Assembly: GCF_014696825.1 (NCBI RefSeq)
Contig: NZ_JACJQU010000010.1
Coordinates: forward strand, 121,037-185,036
From: Anabaena sphaerica FACHB-251
Lineage (GTDB): Bacteria; Cyanobacteriota; Cyanobacteriia; Cyanobacteriales; Nostocaceae
Length of the DNA: 64,000 nt
Reading direction: 5' to 3'
The position numbers and the translations under genes were made by a program. Positions 1 through 10,037 of the stretch are shown here, in pieces; the first letter of the stretch is position 1; every line of letters begins with the position of its first letter. The notes under the pieces are model-generated. The model ran no database searches. It had not been told where the DNA came from and saw only the letters and a list, made by a program, of their open reading frames with translations.

Positions 1-498
1 CGAGATTTAATTATTTATATCTGTCCTCCTGAAAAATTGGTTGTCAATCGCAACGGTTACAAGCTACGCTATTACGATCAAACCGCAGATAAGGCTGATA
101 AAACTCGTCCAACTCTACCTATGCAGGATGGTTTTGTATTTCGGGAGTGGGTACATTTACAAGGACATTTACAAATTTGTTGTAGTGCAGGAAACCGTTT
201 ATCAGAATTAGAAAGGTTGTTTAGTCAAATTAATTATTTCGGTAAAAAGGGTTGTTTCTTTCAATATTTACCCGATGGCAAACAAGAAACTTCTGAACCC
301 TTATTTCAACCTAATTTAACTACAGGTTTTACAGTCCAACCAATGGATGATTTAGGTGAAAAAACTACCTTTAATCGCATCAATCCTTTTTCCACTGATA
401 AAGCCCAACTTGGTAAAGACCGAGTAATTAAATCTGGATTTCTTCCCTTAAAACTCGTTGCAACCAGCGCCCGTTATGACATTTACCACAGATACTAA
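1..498 (+). CDS. csc1: Csc1-like (Cas5 group) subunit of type I-D Cascade, 5' partial
   Basis: The frame is open from the first base of the window to the stop at 498, so the start lies upstream and about 165 residues are visible. In type I-D systems Csc1 is the Cas5-like subunit that caps the crRNA 5' handle in the surveillance complex. The assignment rests mainly on order: it is followed by cas6, cas4, cas1 and cas2, the usual cyanobacterial sequence after cas10d and csc2. I see no diagnostic motif in the fragment. Its last 23 nt overlap the cas6 start, which implies coupled translation in one operon. Confidence 0.68.
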   Translation, partial: RDLIIYICPPEKLVVNRNGYKLRYYDQTADKADKTRPTLPMQDGFVFREWVHLQGHLQICCSAGNRLSELERLFSQINYFGKKGCFFQYLPDGKQETSEPLFQPNLTTGFTVQPMDDLGEKTTFNRINPFSTDKAQLGKDRVIKSGFLPLKLVATSARYDIYHRY

Positions 499-1525
499 CA
501 ATACACTAGAACATCATAAATTTGCGGGCATTAGTTTAATTCTCAAACAAGTTCTCAAACAGGATGCAAATTCAACAAATTCTGTAGCTTTAGAATCTTG
601 GTTATCAGATATTCAACCTGCACCTGTTTGGATTCCTTTACAGATTCATGATGGTATTACTAAAATTATGCCTGTGTTGCCAGATTCGGGGTTATATTCA
701 CAACTGACGGCATCAATTTGTCAGTATATATGTGGAGGTAATGTATCTCAATGTTTAAATTGGAATAATAAATCTTATCAATTTACAGGTGTTGAGGTTG
801 ATAGTGATGCACTTCATGTAATTCTCGTTTCTATTTCTGCCAATGAACCCCTACCACCAACATTAGGTAGGGCGATTCATGCCCAATGTTTTCAATGGTT
901 TGCTACTGCTAATCCTGCATTATCTGAACATTTACATCAACAAAATATTTTACCATTTACTGTAGGTATACAATACACTTCACGGCAAAGAATACAGTTA
1001 AAAATTACTTTGTTAAAACCTGAACTTTTAGCACCTTTACTGTGGGGATTGAGTCAAAATATAGGTAGTGAAATAACTTTAGCAGGAATACCCTGTAGAT
1101 TAGGTCAATGGCTAAATGTTGTAGAATCTAGCAGCTTTGAAAAACTGATGAAATTACCAACACAAAATACCATTGAATTGCAGTTTGTATCACCTACCAG
1201 TTTCAAACAACATCAAAATATTCAACCTTTCCCTTTACCGGAGTTAGTATTTAATAGTTTGTTGCGTCGTTGGAATCATTTTGCACCTTTAGATTTACAC
1301 TTTCCTGAAGTTAAATGGCAAGGTTTGGTTTCTGCTTTTGACCTCAAAACCCATGCTTTAAAAATGGAAGCTGGTGCAGAAATTGGTTCTGTAGGTTGGG
1401 TAAAATACCGTTTTTTAGACCCCGAACAAGCCCGTATTGCTACTATTTTATCTCGCTTTGCTGTCTTTTCTGGTGTGGGTCGGAAAACAACTATGGGGAT
1501 GGGACAGGTGAGAATTAAAAATTAA
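476..1525 (+). CDS. cas6: Cas6 pre-crRNA endoribonuclease (type I-D operon)
   Basis: A 349-residue RAMP protein that would cut the repeat RNA to give crRNAs with an ACTGAAAC 5' handle. The C-terminal glycine-rich loop typical of Cas6 is visible as GVGRKTTMGMGQ just before the end, and the segment FVSPTSFKQ near residue 240 is the conserved block seen in cyanobacterial Cas6. I chose the ATG at 476, inside the end of csc1. An upstream TTG at 458 in the same frame is possible but has no better ribosome site. It lies between csc1 and cas4 in one operon. A second, longer Cas6 sits at the far side of the array (8256-9398). Confidence 0.88.
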   Translation: MTFTTDTNNTLEHHKFAGISLILKQVLKQDANSTNSVALESWLSDIQPAPVWIPLQIHDGITKIMPVLPDSGLYSQLTASICQYICGGNVSQCLNWNNKSYQFTGVEVDSDALHVILVSISANEPLPPTLGRAIHAQCFQWFATANPALSEHLHQQNILPFTVGIQYTSRQRIQLKITLLKPELLAPLLWGLSQNIGSEITLAGIPCRLGQWLNVVESSSFEKLMKLPTQNTIELQFVSPTSFKQHQNIQPFPLPELVFNSLLRRWNHFAPLDLHFPEVKWQGLVSAFDLKTHALKMEAGAEIGSVGWVKYRFLDPEQARIATILSRFAVFSGVGRKTTMGMGQVRIKN

Positions 1526-1604
1526 AAATTAAAAATTAAAAATGGGGAAATAACGAATTACCAAATACCCATTACCAATTACCCATTACCAATTACCAAA
1601 TAAA

Positions 1605-2189
1605 ATGAATGAAGATTATTTACCTTTAGCTTATCTCAATGCTTGGGAATATTGTCCCCGGCGTTTTTACCTGGAATATGTGTTAGGTGAAATGGAAGAT
1701 AATGAACACATTATTTTAGGTCGTCATATCCACCGTAATATTAATGAAGATGGTACTTTTCAAGATGGTGAAACTTTAATTTATCAACAACAATGGGTGT
1801 GGTCTGAACGTTTAAAAGTTTCCGGTGTTATTGATGCTGTGGAAGAATGTGATGGTCAACTTGTGCCGGTGGAATACAAAAAAGGCAAGATGGCACAGCA
1901 TTTAAACGACCATTTTCAATTATGTGCTGCCGCTTTATGTTTGGAAGAACGCACAGGTAGAAATATTACCTATGGTGAAATATTTTATCATGCTAATCGT
2001 CGTAGACAAACTGTGGCTTTTACTCCCCAATTACGACAAATGACTGAGCAAGCGATCGCATTGGCTCATGTTGCTAGTCAAAACAAAATGCCAGCACCTA
2101 TTGATCATACCAAAAAATGCCAATCCTGTAGTTTACAACGGATATGTTTACCCTTTGAAGTCAAACAATTAAAATCTCAGGAATCCTAA
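1605..2189 (+). CDS. cas4: Cas4 Fe-S exonuclease of CRISPR adaptation
   Basis: A 194-residue RecB-like nuclease that trims prespacers and helps select PAM-proximal ends together with Cas1-Cas2. Visible family marks are the N-terminal iron-sulphur cysteine in YCPRRFYLEY, the PD-(D/E)XK core residues in VIDAVEEC and VEYKKGK, and the C-terminal cysteine cluster in KCQSCSLQRICLP, giving the usual four ligands. It lies 4 nt upstream of cas1. The 79-nt gap after cas6 holds short direct repeats of an AATTACCAATTACC type and no gene. Confidence 0.93.
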   Translation: MNEDYLPLAYLNAWEYCPRRFYLEYVLGEMEDNEHIILGRHIHRNINEDGTFQDGETLIYQQQWVWSERLKVSGVIDAVEECDGQLVPVEYKKGKMAQHLNDHFQLCAAALCLEERTGRNITYGEIFYHANRRRQTVAFTPQLRQMTEQAIALAHVASQNKMPAPIDHTKKCQSCSLQRICLPFEVKQLKSQES

Positions 2190-2193
2190 AATT

Positions 2194-3171
2194 ATGACCA
2201 CTCTGTATGTAATTCAACCTGATGCTATTCTTAGCAAAGATTATGAAGCTTTCCAGGTGGCTTTAAAACAGGAAGATGGGACTTGGAAAAAATGTAAAGT
2301 CGCTGCTCAAACTGTGAATGAAATCATGTTGATGGGTAATCCCCAAGTGACTGGTGATGCTTTTGCCTATGCTTTAGAATTAGGAATGCCTATACATTAT
2401 CTTTCTAGTTTTGGTAAATACTTGGGTTCGGCTTTACCTAAATCTTCTCGTAATGGTCAACTGCGGTTAGCACAATATCAAGTTTATTATGATCCTGTGA
2501 AAAGATTGGAATTAGTAAAAACCATTGTTACTGCAAAAATTCATAATCAATATAATGTATTGTACCGCCATAATGAAAAAGATAATCCCCTCAAAGAACG
2601 TAAAAGTTTAGTTAAAAATCAACAAACTTTAGATCAAGTTCGGGGTGTGGAAGGTTTAGCAGCTAGAGAATATTTTGCTTGTTGGCAGAATATGGTAGGC
2701 AAACAATGGATTTTTAATGGTAGAAATCGTCGCCCACCAACTGATCCTGTAAATTCATTATTGAGTTTTGCTTATGCTTTATTACAAGGTCAAGTAATGG
2801 CAGCAGTAAATGTGGCAGGTTTAGATCCTTATATCGGTTATTTACATGAAGTCCATCATGGTCAACCGGCGATGGTGTTGGATTTAATGGAAGAATTTAG
2901 AGCATTGATAGCTGATAATTTAGTGTTGTCAGTGTTGCACAAGAAAGAAATTCAACCCCAGGATTTTAATGAAAGTTTGGGTGCTTATCGTTTGAAGGAT
3001 AATGCTAAGAAAACATTCTTGCAAGCCTTTGATAAAAAGATGAATGATGAATTTAAACATCCGGTGTTTGATTATCGTTGTACCTACAGACGCGGAATAG
3101 AATTACAAGCACGGTTATTGAGTCGTCATTTACAAGAAGGTGTACCCTACAAACCATTATCATTAAGATGA
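2194..3171 (+). CDS. cas1: Cas1 integrase of CRISPR adaptation (type I-D)
   Basis: A 325-residue Cas1, the metal-dependent integrase that inserts new spacers at the leader end of the array as a complex with Cas2. The three metal-binding regions are visible: the glutamate in RGVEGLAAREYF, the histidine in YIGYLHEVHHG and the acidic residue in LDLMEEFRALIAD. The length is normal. The stop overlaps the cas2 start (ATGA at 3168-3171), so the two are translationally coupled, as is usual. Confidence 0.96.
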   Translation: MTTLYVIQPDAILSKDYEAFQVALKQEDGTWKKCKVAAQTVNEIMLMGNPQVTGDAFAYALELGMPIHYLSSFGKYLGSALPKSSRNGQLRLAQYQVYYDPVKRLELVKTIVTAKIHNQYNVLYRHNEKDNPLKERKSLVKNQQTLDQVRGVEGLAAREYFACWQNMVGKQWIFNGRNRRPPTDPVNSLLSFAYALLQGQVMAAVNVAGLDPYIGYLHEVHHGQPAMVLDLMEEFRALIADNLVLSVLHKKEIQPQDFNESLGAYRLKDNAKKTFLQAFDKKMNDEFKHPVFDYRCTYRRGIELQARLLSRHLQEGVPYKPLSLR

Positions 3172-3461
3172 CAACACATTTTTATCTGATTATTTACGAC
3201 TTACCAGATAGCAAAGCTGCCAACAAACGCAGGACAAGATTACATAAAATGTTGGGTGGTTACGGGAAATGGACTCAATATAGTGTGTTTGAATGTTTTT
3301 TGACTGCGGTACAGTTTGCGACACTGCAAACTAAGATGGAAAAACTGATCAAGCCTGATGAGGACTCTGTGAGAATTTATGTACTAGATGCTGGGAGTGT
3401 GAAAAAGACTATTACTTATGGTTCGGAAATTCCTAGACAAGAGCAAGCTATAATCATATAA
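3168..3461 (+). CDS. cas2: Cas2 structural partner of Cas1
   Basis: A 97-residue Cas2 with the ferredoxin-like signature: beta-1 LIIYDLPD with the conserved aspartate, followed by RRTRLHKMLGGYG and the QYSVFEC strand. I chose the ATG at 3168 that overlaps the end of cas1 rather than longer frames starting inside cas1. It is the last gene of the cas operon and directly precedes the array leader, which fits insertion of new spacers at the 3672 end. Confidence 0.95.
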   Translation: MTTHFYLIIYDLPDSKAANKRRTRLHKMLGGYGKWTQYSVFECFLTAVQFATLQTKMEKLIKPDEDSVRIYVLDAGSVKKTITYGSEIPRQEQAIII

Positions 3462-3671
3462 TTGATACATGAGCTTGAATTTTTGGCAAACCGAAGCGGG
3501 GGCAAAAACCCTGGGGGGTCCGCCAAATCGCCAGAACCTTGATAATTGAATACTTTGAGCGTTTCATCAGTTTCAGTTGGCAGTTGACCCGAAGCCTGAA
3601 ATGAGGTTTTTTGAGAGGTCTGCCAAAATCGTCTCTAGATTCCGGTTCTAGACTGTGTTTCAAAGCGCCGG
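3462..3671 (+). promoter_or_regulatory. CRISPR leader
   Basis: This 210-nt stretch separates cas2 from the first repeat and codes for nothing I can support. Its place beside cas1-cas2, the + strand ACTGAAAC handle at each repeat's 3' end and a degenerate repeat at the other end of the array all make it the leader, holding the array promoter and the site of spacer insertion. Two related short blocks, GGTCCGCCAAATCG and GGTCTGCCAAAATCG (near 3518 and 3619), could be binding sites for the integration machinery; that is inference. Confidence 0.75.
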
Positions 3672-6600
3672 GTTTCTAAACCACAAATCCCCGCAAGGGG
3701 ACTGAAACACGCTTGCGACGGGCTTTTGCTTTTTCGGTTTGCTCATAGTTTCTAAACCACAAATCCCCGCAAGGGGACTGAAACCAACTTTTAAAACACC
3801 ATTATCAAAATAAAAATTACGTTTCTAAACCACAAATCCCCGCAAGGGGACTGAAACATGAAAATGGCAAGTTCTTCGCTGTTCTCAAAGTTGGTTTCTA
3901 AACCACAAATCCCCGCAAGGGGACTGAAACTTTTCTGGAAATATCACCAAAAAGAAAGTCTTCATTTAAGGTTTCTAAACCACAAATCCCCGCAAGGGGA
4001 CTGAAACTCTACCTCTGGCGCTTGCTGCGGCTGCGGGTCTTGTTTCTAAACCACAAATCCCCGCAAGGGGACTGAAACTTGCCTTGACCATCACAAACCA
4101 CTGTCCCTGATGGCATCGGTTTCTAAACCACAAATCCCCGCAAGGGGACTGAAACATCTTATGTTAACCCAACACCGCATCACAAAGCAAGGTTTCTAAA
4201 CCACAAATCCCCGCAAGGGGACTGAAACGCTTTGTATTGCTTGATCCTTCAATTACGGCTTGCACCTGTTCAGGTTTCTAAACCACAAATCCCCGCAAGG
4301 GGACTGAAACTGTCAAGAGACTTTCCAGAAAAAGTTAAAAACATTGTTTCTAAACCACAAATCCCCGCAAGGGGACTGAAACATCTCTGGGAACAGATCA
4401 CACAATTCTTTGAGTTGCACCGGGGTTTCTAAACCACAAATCCCCGCAAGGGGACTGAAACTCAAGATAATGGCGATATTTTAGCCAGAATTCCTGAGTT
4501 TCTAAACCACAAATCCCCGCAAGGGGACTGAAACCCTGTATCACCACCTGTAGCAGGAGGAGAAGCTATGTTTCTAAACCACAAATCCCCGCAAGGGGAC
4601 TGAAACTTGACAAGGGTTTTGGATTTATGTTACACTATTCAGTTTCTAAACCACAAATCCCCGCAAGGGGACTGAAACCAAACTCAACTTGCTGGCATTG
4701 AAAATGCGATTAATGAGTTTCTAAACCACAAATCCCCGCAAGGGGACTGAAACCTTTCCGTCGATAACCAGATAACAAAAATCCGAACAGTTTCTAAACC
4801 ACAAATCCCCGCAAGGGGACTGAAACGTACCAGTAGCAGAACGAAAAGTCACTTGCCCCAATTGAGGTTTCTAAACCACAAATCCCCGCAAGGGGACTGA
4901 AACGAGAGTTTGTACCGTCAATATAAATTGCACACCAATGTTTCTAAACCACAAATCCCCGCAAGGGGACTGAAACTTCAAATGCGAAGAGTTGGCGCTC
5001 GTTCTCCAGAGAAAGTTTCTAAACCACAAATCCCCGCAAGGGGACTGAAACAAAATCATGGAATTTCAAGTGAATCAATTAGCTCTGTTTCTAAACCACA
5101 AATCCCCGCAAGGGGACTGAAACGTTCAAGAGTGCCGAGGGAGGTCATAGCGGTTGGGGTTGTTTCTAAACCACAAATCCCCGCAAGGGGACTGAAACTT
5201 TCAGGTAGAAGCGGAAAAACAAAGCATTTGGCTAGTAGGTTTCTAAACCACAAATCCCCGCAAGGGGACTGAAACTATTTTTTTACATTAAATGTATCCG
5301 GAATATCACTGGTTTCTAAACCACAAATCCCCGCAAGGGGACTGAAACCTTTTAACTGATTTATATACGCTTCATGAACACGGGTTTCTAAACCACAAAT
5401 CCCCGCAAGGGGACTGAAACTTGATTTTTTGCGGGTCGTTGGCCAATGCTTGCAGAAGTTTCTAAACCACAAATCCCCGCAAGGGGACTGAAACGCAATA
5501 TAGATACTCTAATGGTGTACGCTCCGCTTTAGTTTCTAAACCACAAATCCCCGCAAGGGGACTGAAACTGTCATCAAATCAGCCGGTCTATTTAGCAGAA
5601 ATTGTTTCTAAACCACAAATCCCCGCAAGGGGACTGAAACTTTAATGCACATATTACAGGTGGAAAGTTTGCAAACGAGTTTCTAAACCACAAATCCCCG
5701 CAAGGGGACTGAAACATGCCCATCCATTGCTGGGCATCGTAGGAATAATCGTTTCTAAACCACAAATCCCCGCAAGGGGACTGAAACGCATAAATGATAT
5801 ATTAAAAATATCCAAATTACTTTATTGTTTCTAAACCACAAATCCCCGCAAGGGGACTGAAACATAGCATCGAGTTCAATTAAATAGATTTTTTCCTAGT
5901 TTCTAAACCACAAATCCCCGCAAGGGGACTGAAACTTAAATTGTGGGGGCGGGCGCTTAAAGTTAATTGGAGGTTTCTAAACCACAAATCCCCGCAAGGG
6001 GACTGAAACGAAAATCCTGTAGTGTAGCCTTTTCAGAGAACGACGCGGTTTCTAAACCACAAATCCCCGCAAGGGGACTGAAACACTTAGTTTTACTGCC
6101 CGGATCTTTATCCATTTCCGACCGAGTTTCTAAACCACAAATCCCCGCAAGGGGACTGAAACTTCCCGTTACGGTTTTTCCGTTACGGTTCGTCCGTTCC
6201 GGGTTTCTAAACCACAAATCCCCGCAAGGGGACTGAAACCAATACATTTCAATGGGTTTTGGTTAACGATCTGTAGCGTTTCTAAACCACAAATCCCCGC
6301 AAGGGGACTGAAACATCATTGTGTTATCAAGATGGCGTAGCTCGGCTGTTGTTTCTAAACCACAAATCCCCGCAAGGGGACTGAAACAAGTCTAAACTCG
6401 AAGGCGAGCGGATAACAAAAGCTGTTGTTTCTAAACCACAAATCCCCGCAAGGGGACTGAAACGATTTTTGGAGCAACGGTTCACCAGTGGCTTATTGTT
6501 TCTAAACCACAAATCCCCGCAAGGGGACTGAAACCAAATCTGCTTAAACTCTCAACACTTTATTACTAAGTTTCTAAACCACAAATCCCCGCAAGGGGAC

Positions 6601-8158
6601 TGAAACAATTTATATACCTAGATGTAAAGGCATAGTATTTTTGTTTCTAAACCACAAATCCCCGCAAGGGGACTGAAACATGCTGTTTGCAGCATTACGA
6701 GTAACTTGATTAAAAGTTTCTAAACCACAAATCCCCGCAAGGGGACTGAAACTTATCTGTAAATAATTGCCTCATAGATGCGTAAAGAGTTTCTAAACCA
6801 CAAATCCCCGCAAGGGGACTGAAACGCTTTATTACCTTAATATGTTGCCGGAAGCCCTAGGTTTCTAAACCACAAATCCCCGCAAGGGGACTGAAACTTG
6901 GTCTTCTGATTCAAACATACTCATTTTGCTGTGTTTCTAAACCACAAATCCCCGCAAGGGGACTGAAACACAGATTGAGAGGGGGCAGTTCCCTGTAGGT
7001 ACACTGTTTCTAAACCACAAATCCCCGCAAGGGGACTGAAACTCAAAAGTAATAAACTTATCTTTCCATGCAGGATGTAAGTGTTTCTAAACCACAAATC
7101 CCCGCAAGGGGACTGAAACACCTCTTTTAGTTGTCCATCATTCCCTCTTACAACCGTTTCTAAACCACAAATCCCCGCAAGGGGACTGAAACTTAACTAA
7201 GTTAACCTTATCGTATTTGCCGTAATTTAAGGTTTCTAAACCACAAATCCCCGCAAGGGGACTGAAACAATCATTTACCATGCTCAAAAATGCTTTGCAG
7301 TACGCAAAGTTTCTAAACCACAAATCCCCGCAAGGGGACTGAAACACGCCACTTCCTGAGCAGCTAACGCTGCCTGAGTCGTTTCTAAACCACAAATCCC
7401 CGCAAGGGGACTGAAACTTAACTAAGTTAACCTTATCGTATTTGCCGTAATTTAAGGTTTCTAAACCACAAATCCCCGCAAGGGGACTGAAACAATCATT
7501 TACCATGCTCAAAAATGCTTTGCAGTACGCAAAGTTTCTAAACCACAAATCCCCGCAAGGGGACTGAAACACGCCACTTCCTGAGCAGCTAACGCTGCCT
7601 GAGTCGTTTCTAAACCACAAATCCCCGCAAGGGGACTGAAACCCAAGTTCCGCCATATCTTTCATAACAAGGCTTACCATTGTTTCTAAACCACAAATCC
7701 CCGCAAGGGGACTGAAACGCACTGCCATTACAGGCAATATTCTCAACCCATTGGGTTTCTAAACCACAAATCCCCGCAAGGGGACTGAAACGTATTCCTC
7801 CCCAGCCAGGAAGACGGGAATTACATCGTTTCTAAACCACAAATCCCCGCAAGGGGACTGAAACATGCCCCCCACAATCTACTTACGTCACTTCCTAAAA
7901 GTTTCTAAACCACAAATCCCCGCAAGGGGACTGAAACTATTCCTCTAAAGAAGAAATGCGGGAAGTCGCAGCAGAAGTTTCTAAACCACAAATCCCCGCA
8001 AGGGGACTGAAACTCGTTTTCTGTTAAACCTTCATATAACCTTATTTGTGTTTCTAAACCACAAATCCCCGCAAGGGGACTGAAACGCGCGACTTCATAA
8101 TGTTGTTGTAATAACTTTAGTGTTTCTAAACCACAAATCCCCGCAAGGGGACTGAAAC
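3672..8158 (+). CRISPR. Type I-D-associated CRISPR array, 61 repeats and 60 spacers
   Basis: By hand I count 61 copies of a 37-nt repeat that begins GTTTCTAAACC and ends GGGGACTGAAAC, at a period of about 71-77 nt, so spacers are roughly 34-40 nt. The copies appear identical. A CCCC/GGGG stem around GCAA forms the repeat hairpin, and cutting after it would leave the 8-nt handle ACTGAAAC, as known for cyanobacterial I-D crRNAs. Transcription is therefore on the + strand from the leader at 3462-3671. Open frames inside the array are repeat artefacts. Confidence 0.99.
7193..7642 (+). repeat. 225-bp tandem duplication of three spacer-repeat units
   Basis: Bases 7193-7417 and 7418-7642 are identical by eye. 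Each holds the same three spacers (starting TTAACTAAGT, AATCATTTAC and ACGCCACTTC) with three repeats. The duplicate probably arose by recombination between repeats rather than by repeated acquisition. Confidence 0.95.
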
Positions 8159-8177
8159 GAGAGCGATCGCCAAAAAT

Positions 8178-8214
8178 CTCTAATTACAATAAATCCCCAC
8201 AGGGGGACTAAAAG
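8178..8214 (+). repeat. Degenerate terminal CRISPR repeat
   Basis: The block AATCCCCACAGGGGGACTAA aligns with the second half of the array repeat with a few changes, and the first half is largely lost. It follows the last full repeat after only about 19 nt that include a GCGATCGC site. A decayed repeat marks the oldest, leader-distal end and supports the array direction. Confidence 0.75.
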
Positions 8215-8255
8215 AGAGTAGAATGAATAATAATCACAAAATATAGCTCAAAATA

Positions 8256-9398
8256 ATGCCAAGAGCAGCAGCATCTAACAGACGAAAAACTCCAGTAAAA
8301 AACACCTCTTTAGAATGGCCTGAAAATACCGAATTAATTGGTTTAGTATTCGACCTAGAACCAGCTACTTCCGCATCCTTATATTCTCAATATACCATCG
8401 CTCTCCACGCTTGGTTTTTAGATCAAGTACGCCAAATTAACCCAACACTTTCTGCATATTTACATGATGGTGAATCAGAAAAACCCTTTAATATTTCTGC
8501 TTTAGAAGGTCAATTAGTAGCCACAGGTAAACAACTACAACTACAAGCAAATAACACTTATCATTGGTATGTTAACGTGTTTTCCCAACCAGTAGTACAG
8601 TTTTTAAAACAATGGTTAACCCAACTACCATCAATCATAAATTTAAGAGATGCCGAATTACAAATCAAACAAATAAATATTGTTAACCCACCAACTACTT
8701 ATGAGCAAATTTTAGCATCATCCACCCAAAAACAAAATCAAATTAATCTGAGTTTTATTTCACCTACCAGTTTTCGCCGCAAAGGACATCATTTCCCCCT
8801 TCCAGTTCCAATTAATCTTTTTCATAGTTACCTCAGACGTTGGAATGATTTTTCAGGAAACCCAGTAGAACAAGATGCTTTTTTAGAATGGATAGATGAA
8901 AATGTCATCATTCATAAACACAGTTTAGAATCTGTCAAAGTCGCCGCAGGTAAACGGGGTTCAGTCACAGGTTTTACAGGAGCAATTTCTCTGGGGTTAA
9001 CAAAAAACGCCTTTGCTAATATCGAATTTACCCAATTATTTTATGCTTTAGTACAACTTGCTCCCTATTGTGGTACTGGACATAAAACCACCTTTGGACT
9101 AGGACAAACCAGCTTAGAATGGATAGAACCAACATCAAATATATCCACAGAAATTACAACTAATTTATTACCAGAACGCATAGAACAACTAACAGAAATA
9201 TTCACAGCACAAAGAAAACGGACAGGAGGCGATCGCACGGAAAAAATAGCCACAACCTGGGCGACAATATTAGCAAGAAGGGAAATGGGGGAATCCTTAC
9301 AAATAATAGCCCAAGATTTAGAAATACCATACTCTACAGCAAAAACCTATGTTAAATTAGCTCGTCGAATGCTGAAAGATGCCCCTTCAAATGTTTAA
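8256..9398 (+). CDS. cas6: Cas6-family endoribonuclease with C-terminal helix-turn-helix
   Basis: A 380-residue protein whose first 290 residues are Cas6-like: the block FISPTSFRRKGHHFPLP near residues 167-183, an LRRWNDFS helix, and the glycine-rich loop CGTGHKTTFGLGQ near 271-283. Most Cas6 proteins end there, as the one at 476-1525 does. This one goes on for about 95 residues and ends in a sigma-region-4-like helix-turn-helix (ESLQIIAQDLEIPYSTAKTY, about 345-364). The ATG at 8256 lies 97 nt after the last full repeat. It could process this array, serve arrays elsewhere on the replicon, or bind DNA as a regulator; which one is not shown by the sequence. Confidence 0.85.
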   Translation: MPRAAASNRRKTPVKNTSLEWPENTELIGLVFDLEPATSASLYSQYTIALHAWFLDQVRQINPTLSAYLHDGESEKPFNISALEGQLVATGKQLQLQANNTYHWYVNVFSQPVVQFLKQWLTQLPSIINLRDAELQIKQINIVNPPTTYEQILASSTQKQNQINLSFISPTSFRRKGHHFPLPVPINLFHSYLRRWNDFSGNPVEQDAFLEWIDENVIIHKHSLESVKVAAGKRGSVTGFTGAISLGLTKNAFANIEFTQLFYALVQLAPYCGTGHKTTFGLGQTSLEWIEPTSNISTEITTNLLPERIEQLTEIFTAQRKRTGGDRTEKIATTWATILARREMGESLQIIAQDLEIPYSTAKTYVKLARRMLKDAPSNV

Positions 9399-9519
9399 AA
9401 TAGCTACGATTCCCCAACCCCAAGCCAAACAATGGTACAAAGATTCTGATAAAATTAAACTAATGGCAGAGGTGCAGTTATGGGTAAAGGATTTGGCAAA
9501 CCAAGTAAATCCAAGCTAG
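9391..9519 (+). CDS. Possible 42-residue protein overlapping both neighbours
   Basis: An ATG at 9391 overlaps the last codons of the second cas6 and opens a 42-codon frame that runs 40 nt into the next gene. The product would begin MFKIATIPQPQAKQW and looks soluble and amphipathic. Overlap at both ends suits an operon member, but the frame is short and I recognise no family. Chance remains quite possible. Confidence 0.25.
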   Translation: MFKIATIPQPQAKQWYKDSDKIKLMAEVQLWVKDLANQVNPS

Positions 9520-9959
9520 ATATATTGGCAGAGTCAGCGATTCATTATTGCCAACAGCGTAGCCCTGAGAAGCTAGATAGTATTTTTGATTATGAATCCC
9601 CAGAGTTCAATCACAAAATCTGCTCCAAAGTTATCGCTGCTTTAGATATTGATACTCTATCTTGGTTTTGCAGTTATCTTGCTTCAGAAATTAACTACAC
9701 TGAAGACAATAATAAACCCCATCCCATCGGCGAATTATCAGGGTTTCTCATCAGTCTAGGATTCGAGTTATTTGAAGATTTTACACCATACCCTGGTCGT
9801 CGGCTGGTCATTGCTAATACTGAAAAGTTCCAAAGTTTACCCCAAGAAATTCAAGATAAAGTTAATCAGTTTTTTATTGTTAAACCTACTCCCAGTGAAG
9901 AATCTCAAGAAATAAATGATGCAATTCTGGAAAAACTAGAAACAGCTAACCTCAATTAA
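9480..9959 (+). CDS. Conserved-looking hypothetical protein, 159 residues
   Basis: I do not recognise the family. The protein is soluble, mixed alpha/beta, with no signal or membrane segment, and contains two cysteines near the start of a helical segment (HYCQQRSPEKL). It has normal codon use for the region and an ATG at 9480. It is collinear with the second cas6, 81 nt downstream, and may be co-transcribed with it. No motif points to a nuclease or a Cas protein. Confidence 0.6.
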   Translation: MGKGFGKPSKSKLDILAESAIHYCQQRSPEKLDSIFDYESPEFNHKICSKVIAALDIDTLSWFCSYLASEINYTEDNNKPHPIGELSGFLISLGFELFEDFTPYPGRRLVIANTEKFQSLPQEIQDKVNQFFIVKPTPSEESQEINDAILEKLETANLN

Positions 9960-9985
9960 ATTAATTCGGTATTACAGCAACTAAT

Positions 9986-10021
9986 TAGCGATCGCGCAAA
10001 GCGCCCGCGGTAGGCATCGCT
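9986..10021. repeat. Palindromic HIP1-type intergenic element
   Basis: GCGATCGCGCAAAGCGCC followed by GCGGTAGGCATCGC forms the GC-rich palindrome that is scattered between genes in Nostocales genomes. It sits between convergent genes and may act as a hairpin. Related pieces occur near 16190-16225, 31046-31074 and 55621-55645. Confidence 0.6.
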
Positions 10022-10037
10022 CTTTATCCCCCAAGAA

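Noticed and set aside
3454..3663. A 69-residue minus-strand frame over the leader
   Set aside because: It occupies the CRISPR leader, has no family resemblance and no ribosome site.
3975..7746. Open frames of 60-202 residues with QSPCGDLWFRN or SKPQIPARGLK repeats
   Set aside because: They are translations of the CRISPR repeat, which lacks stops in some phases; they have no independent coding signal.
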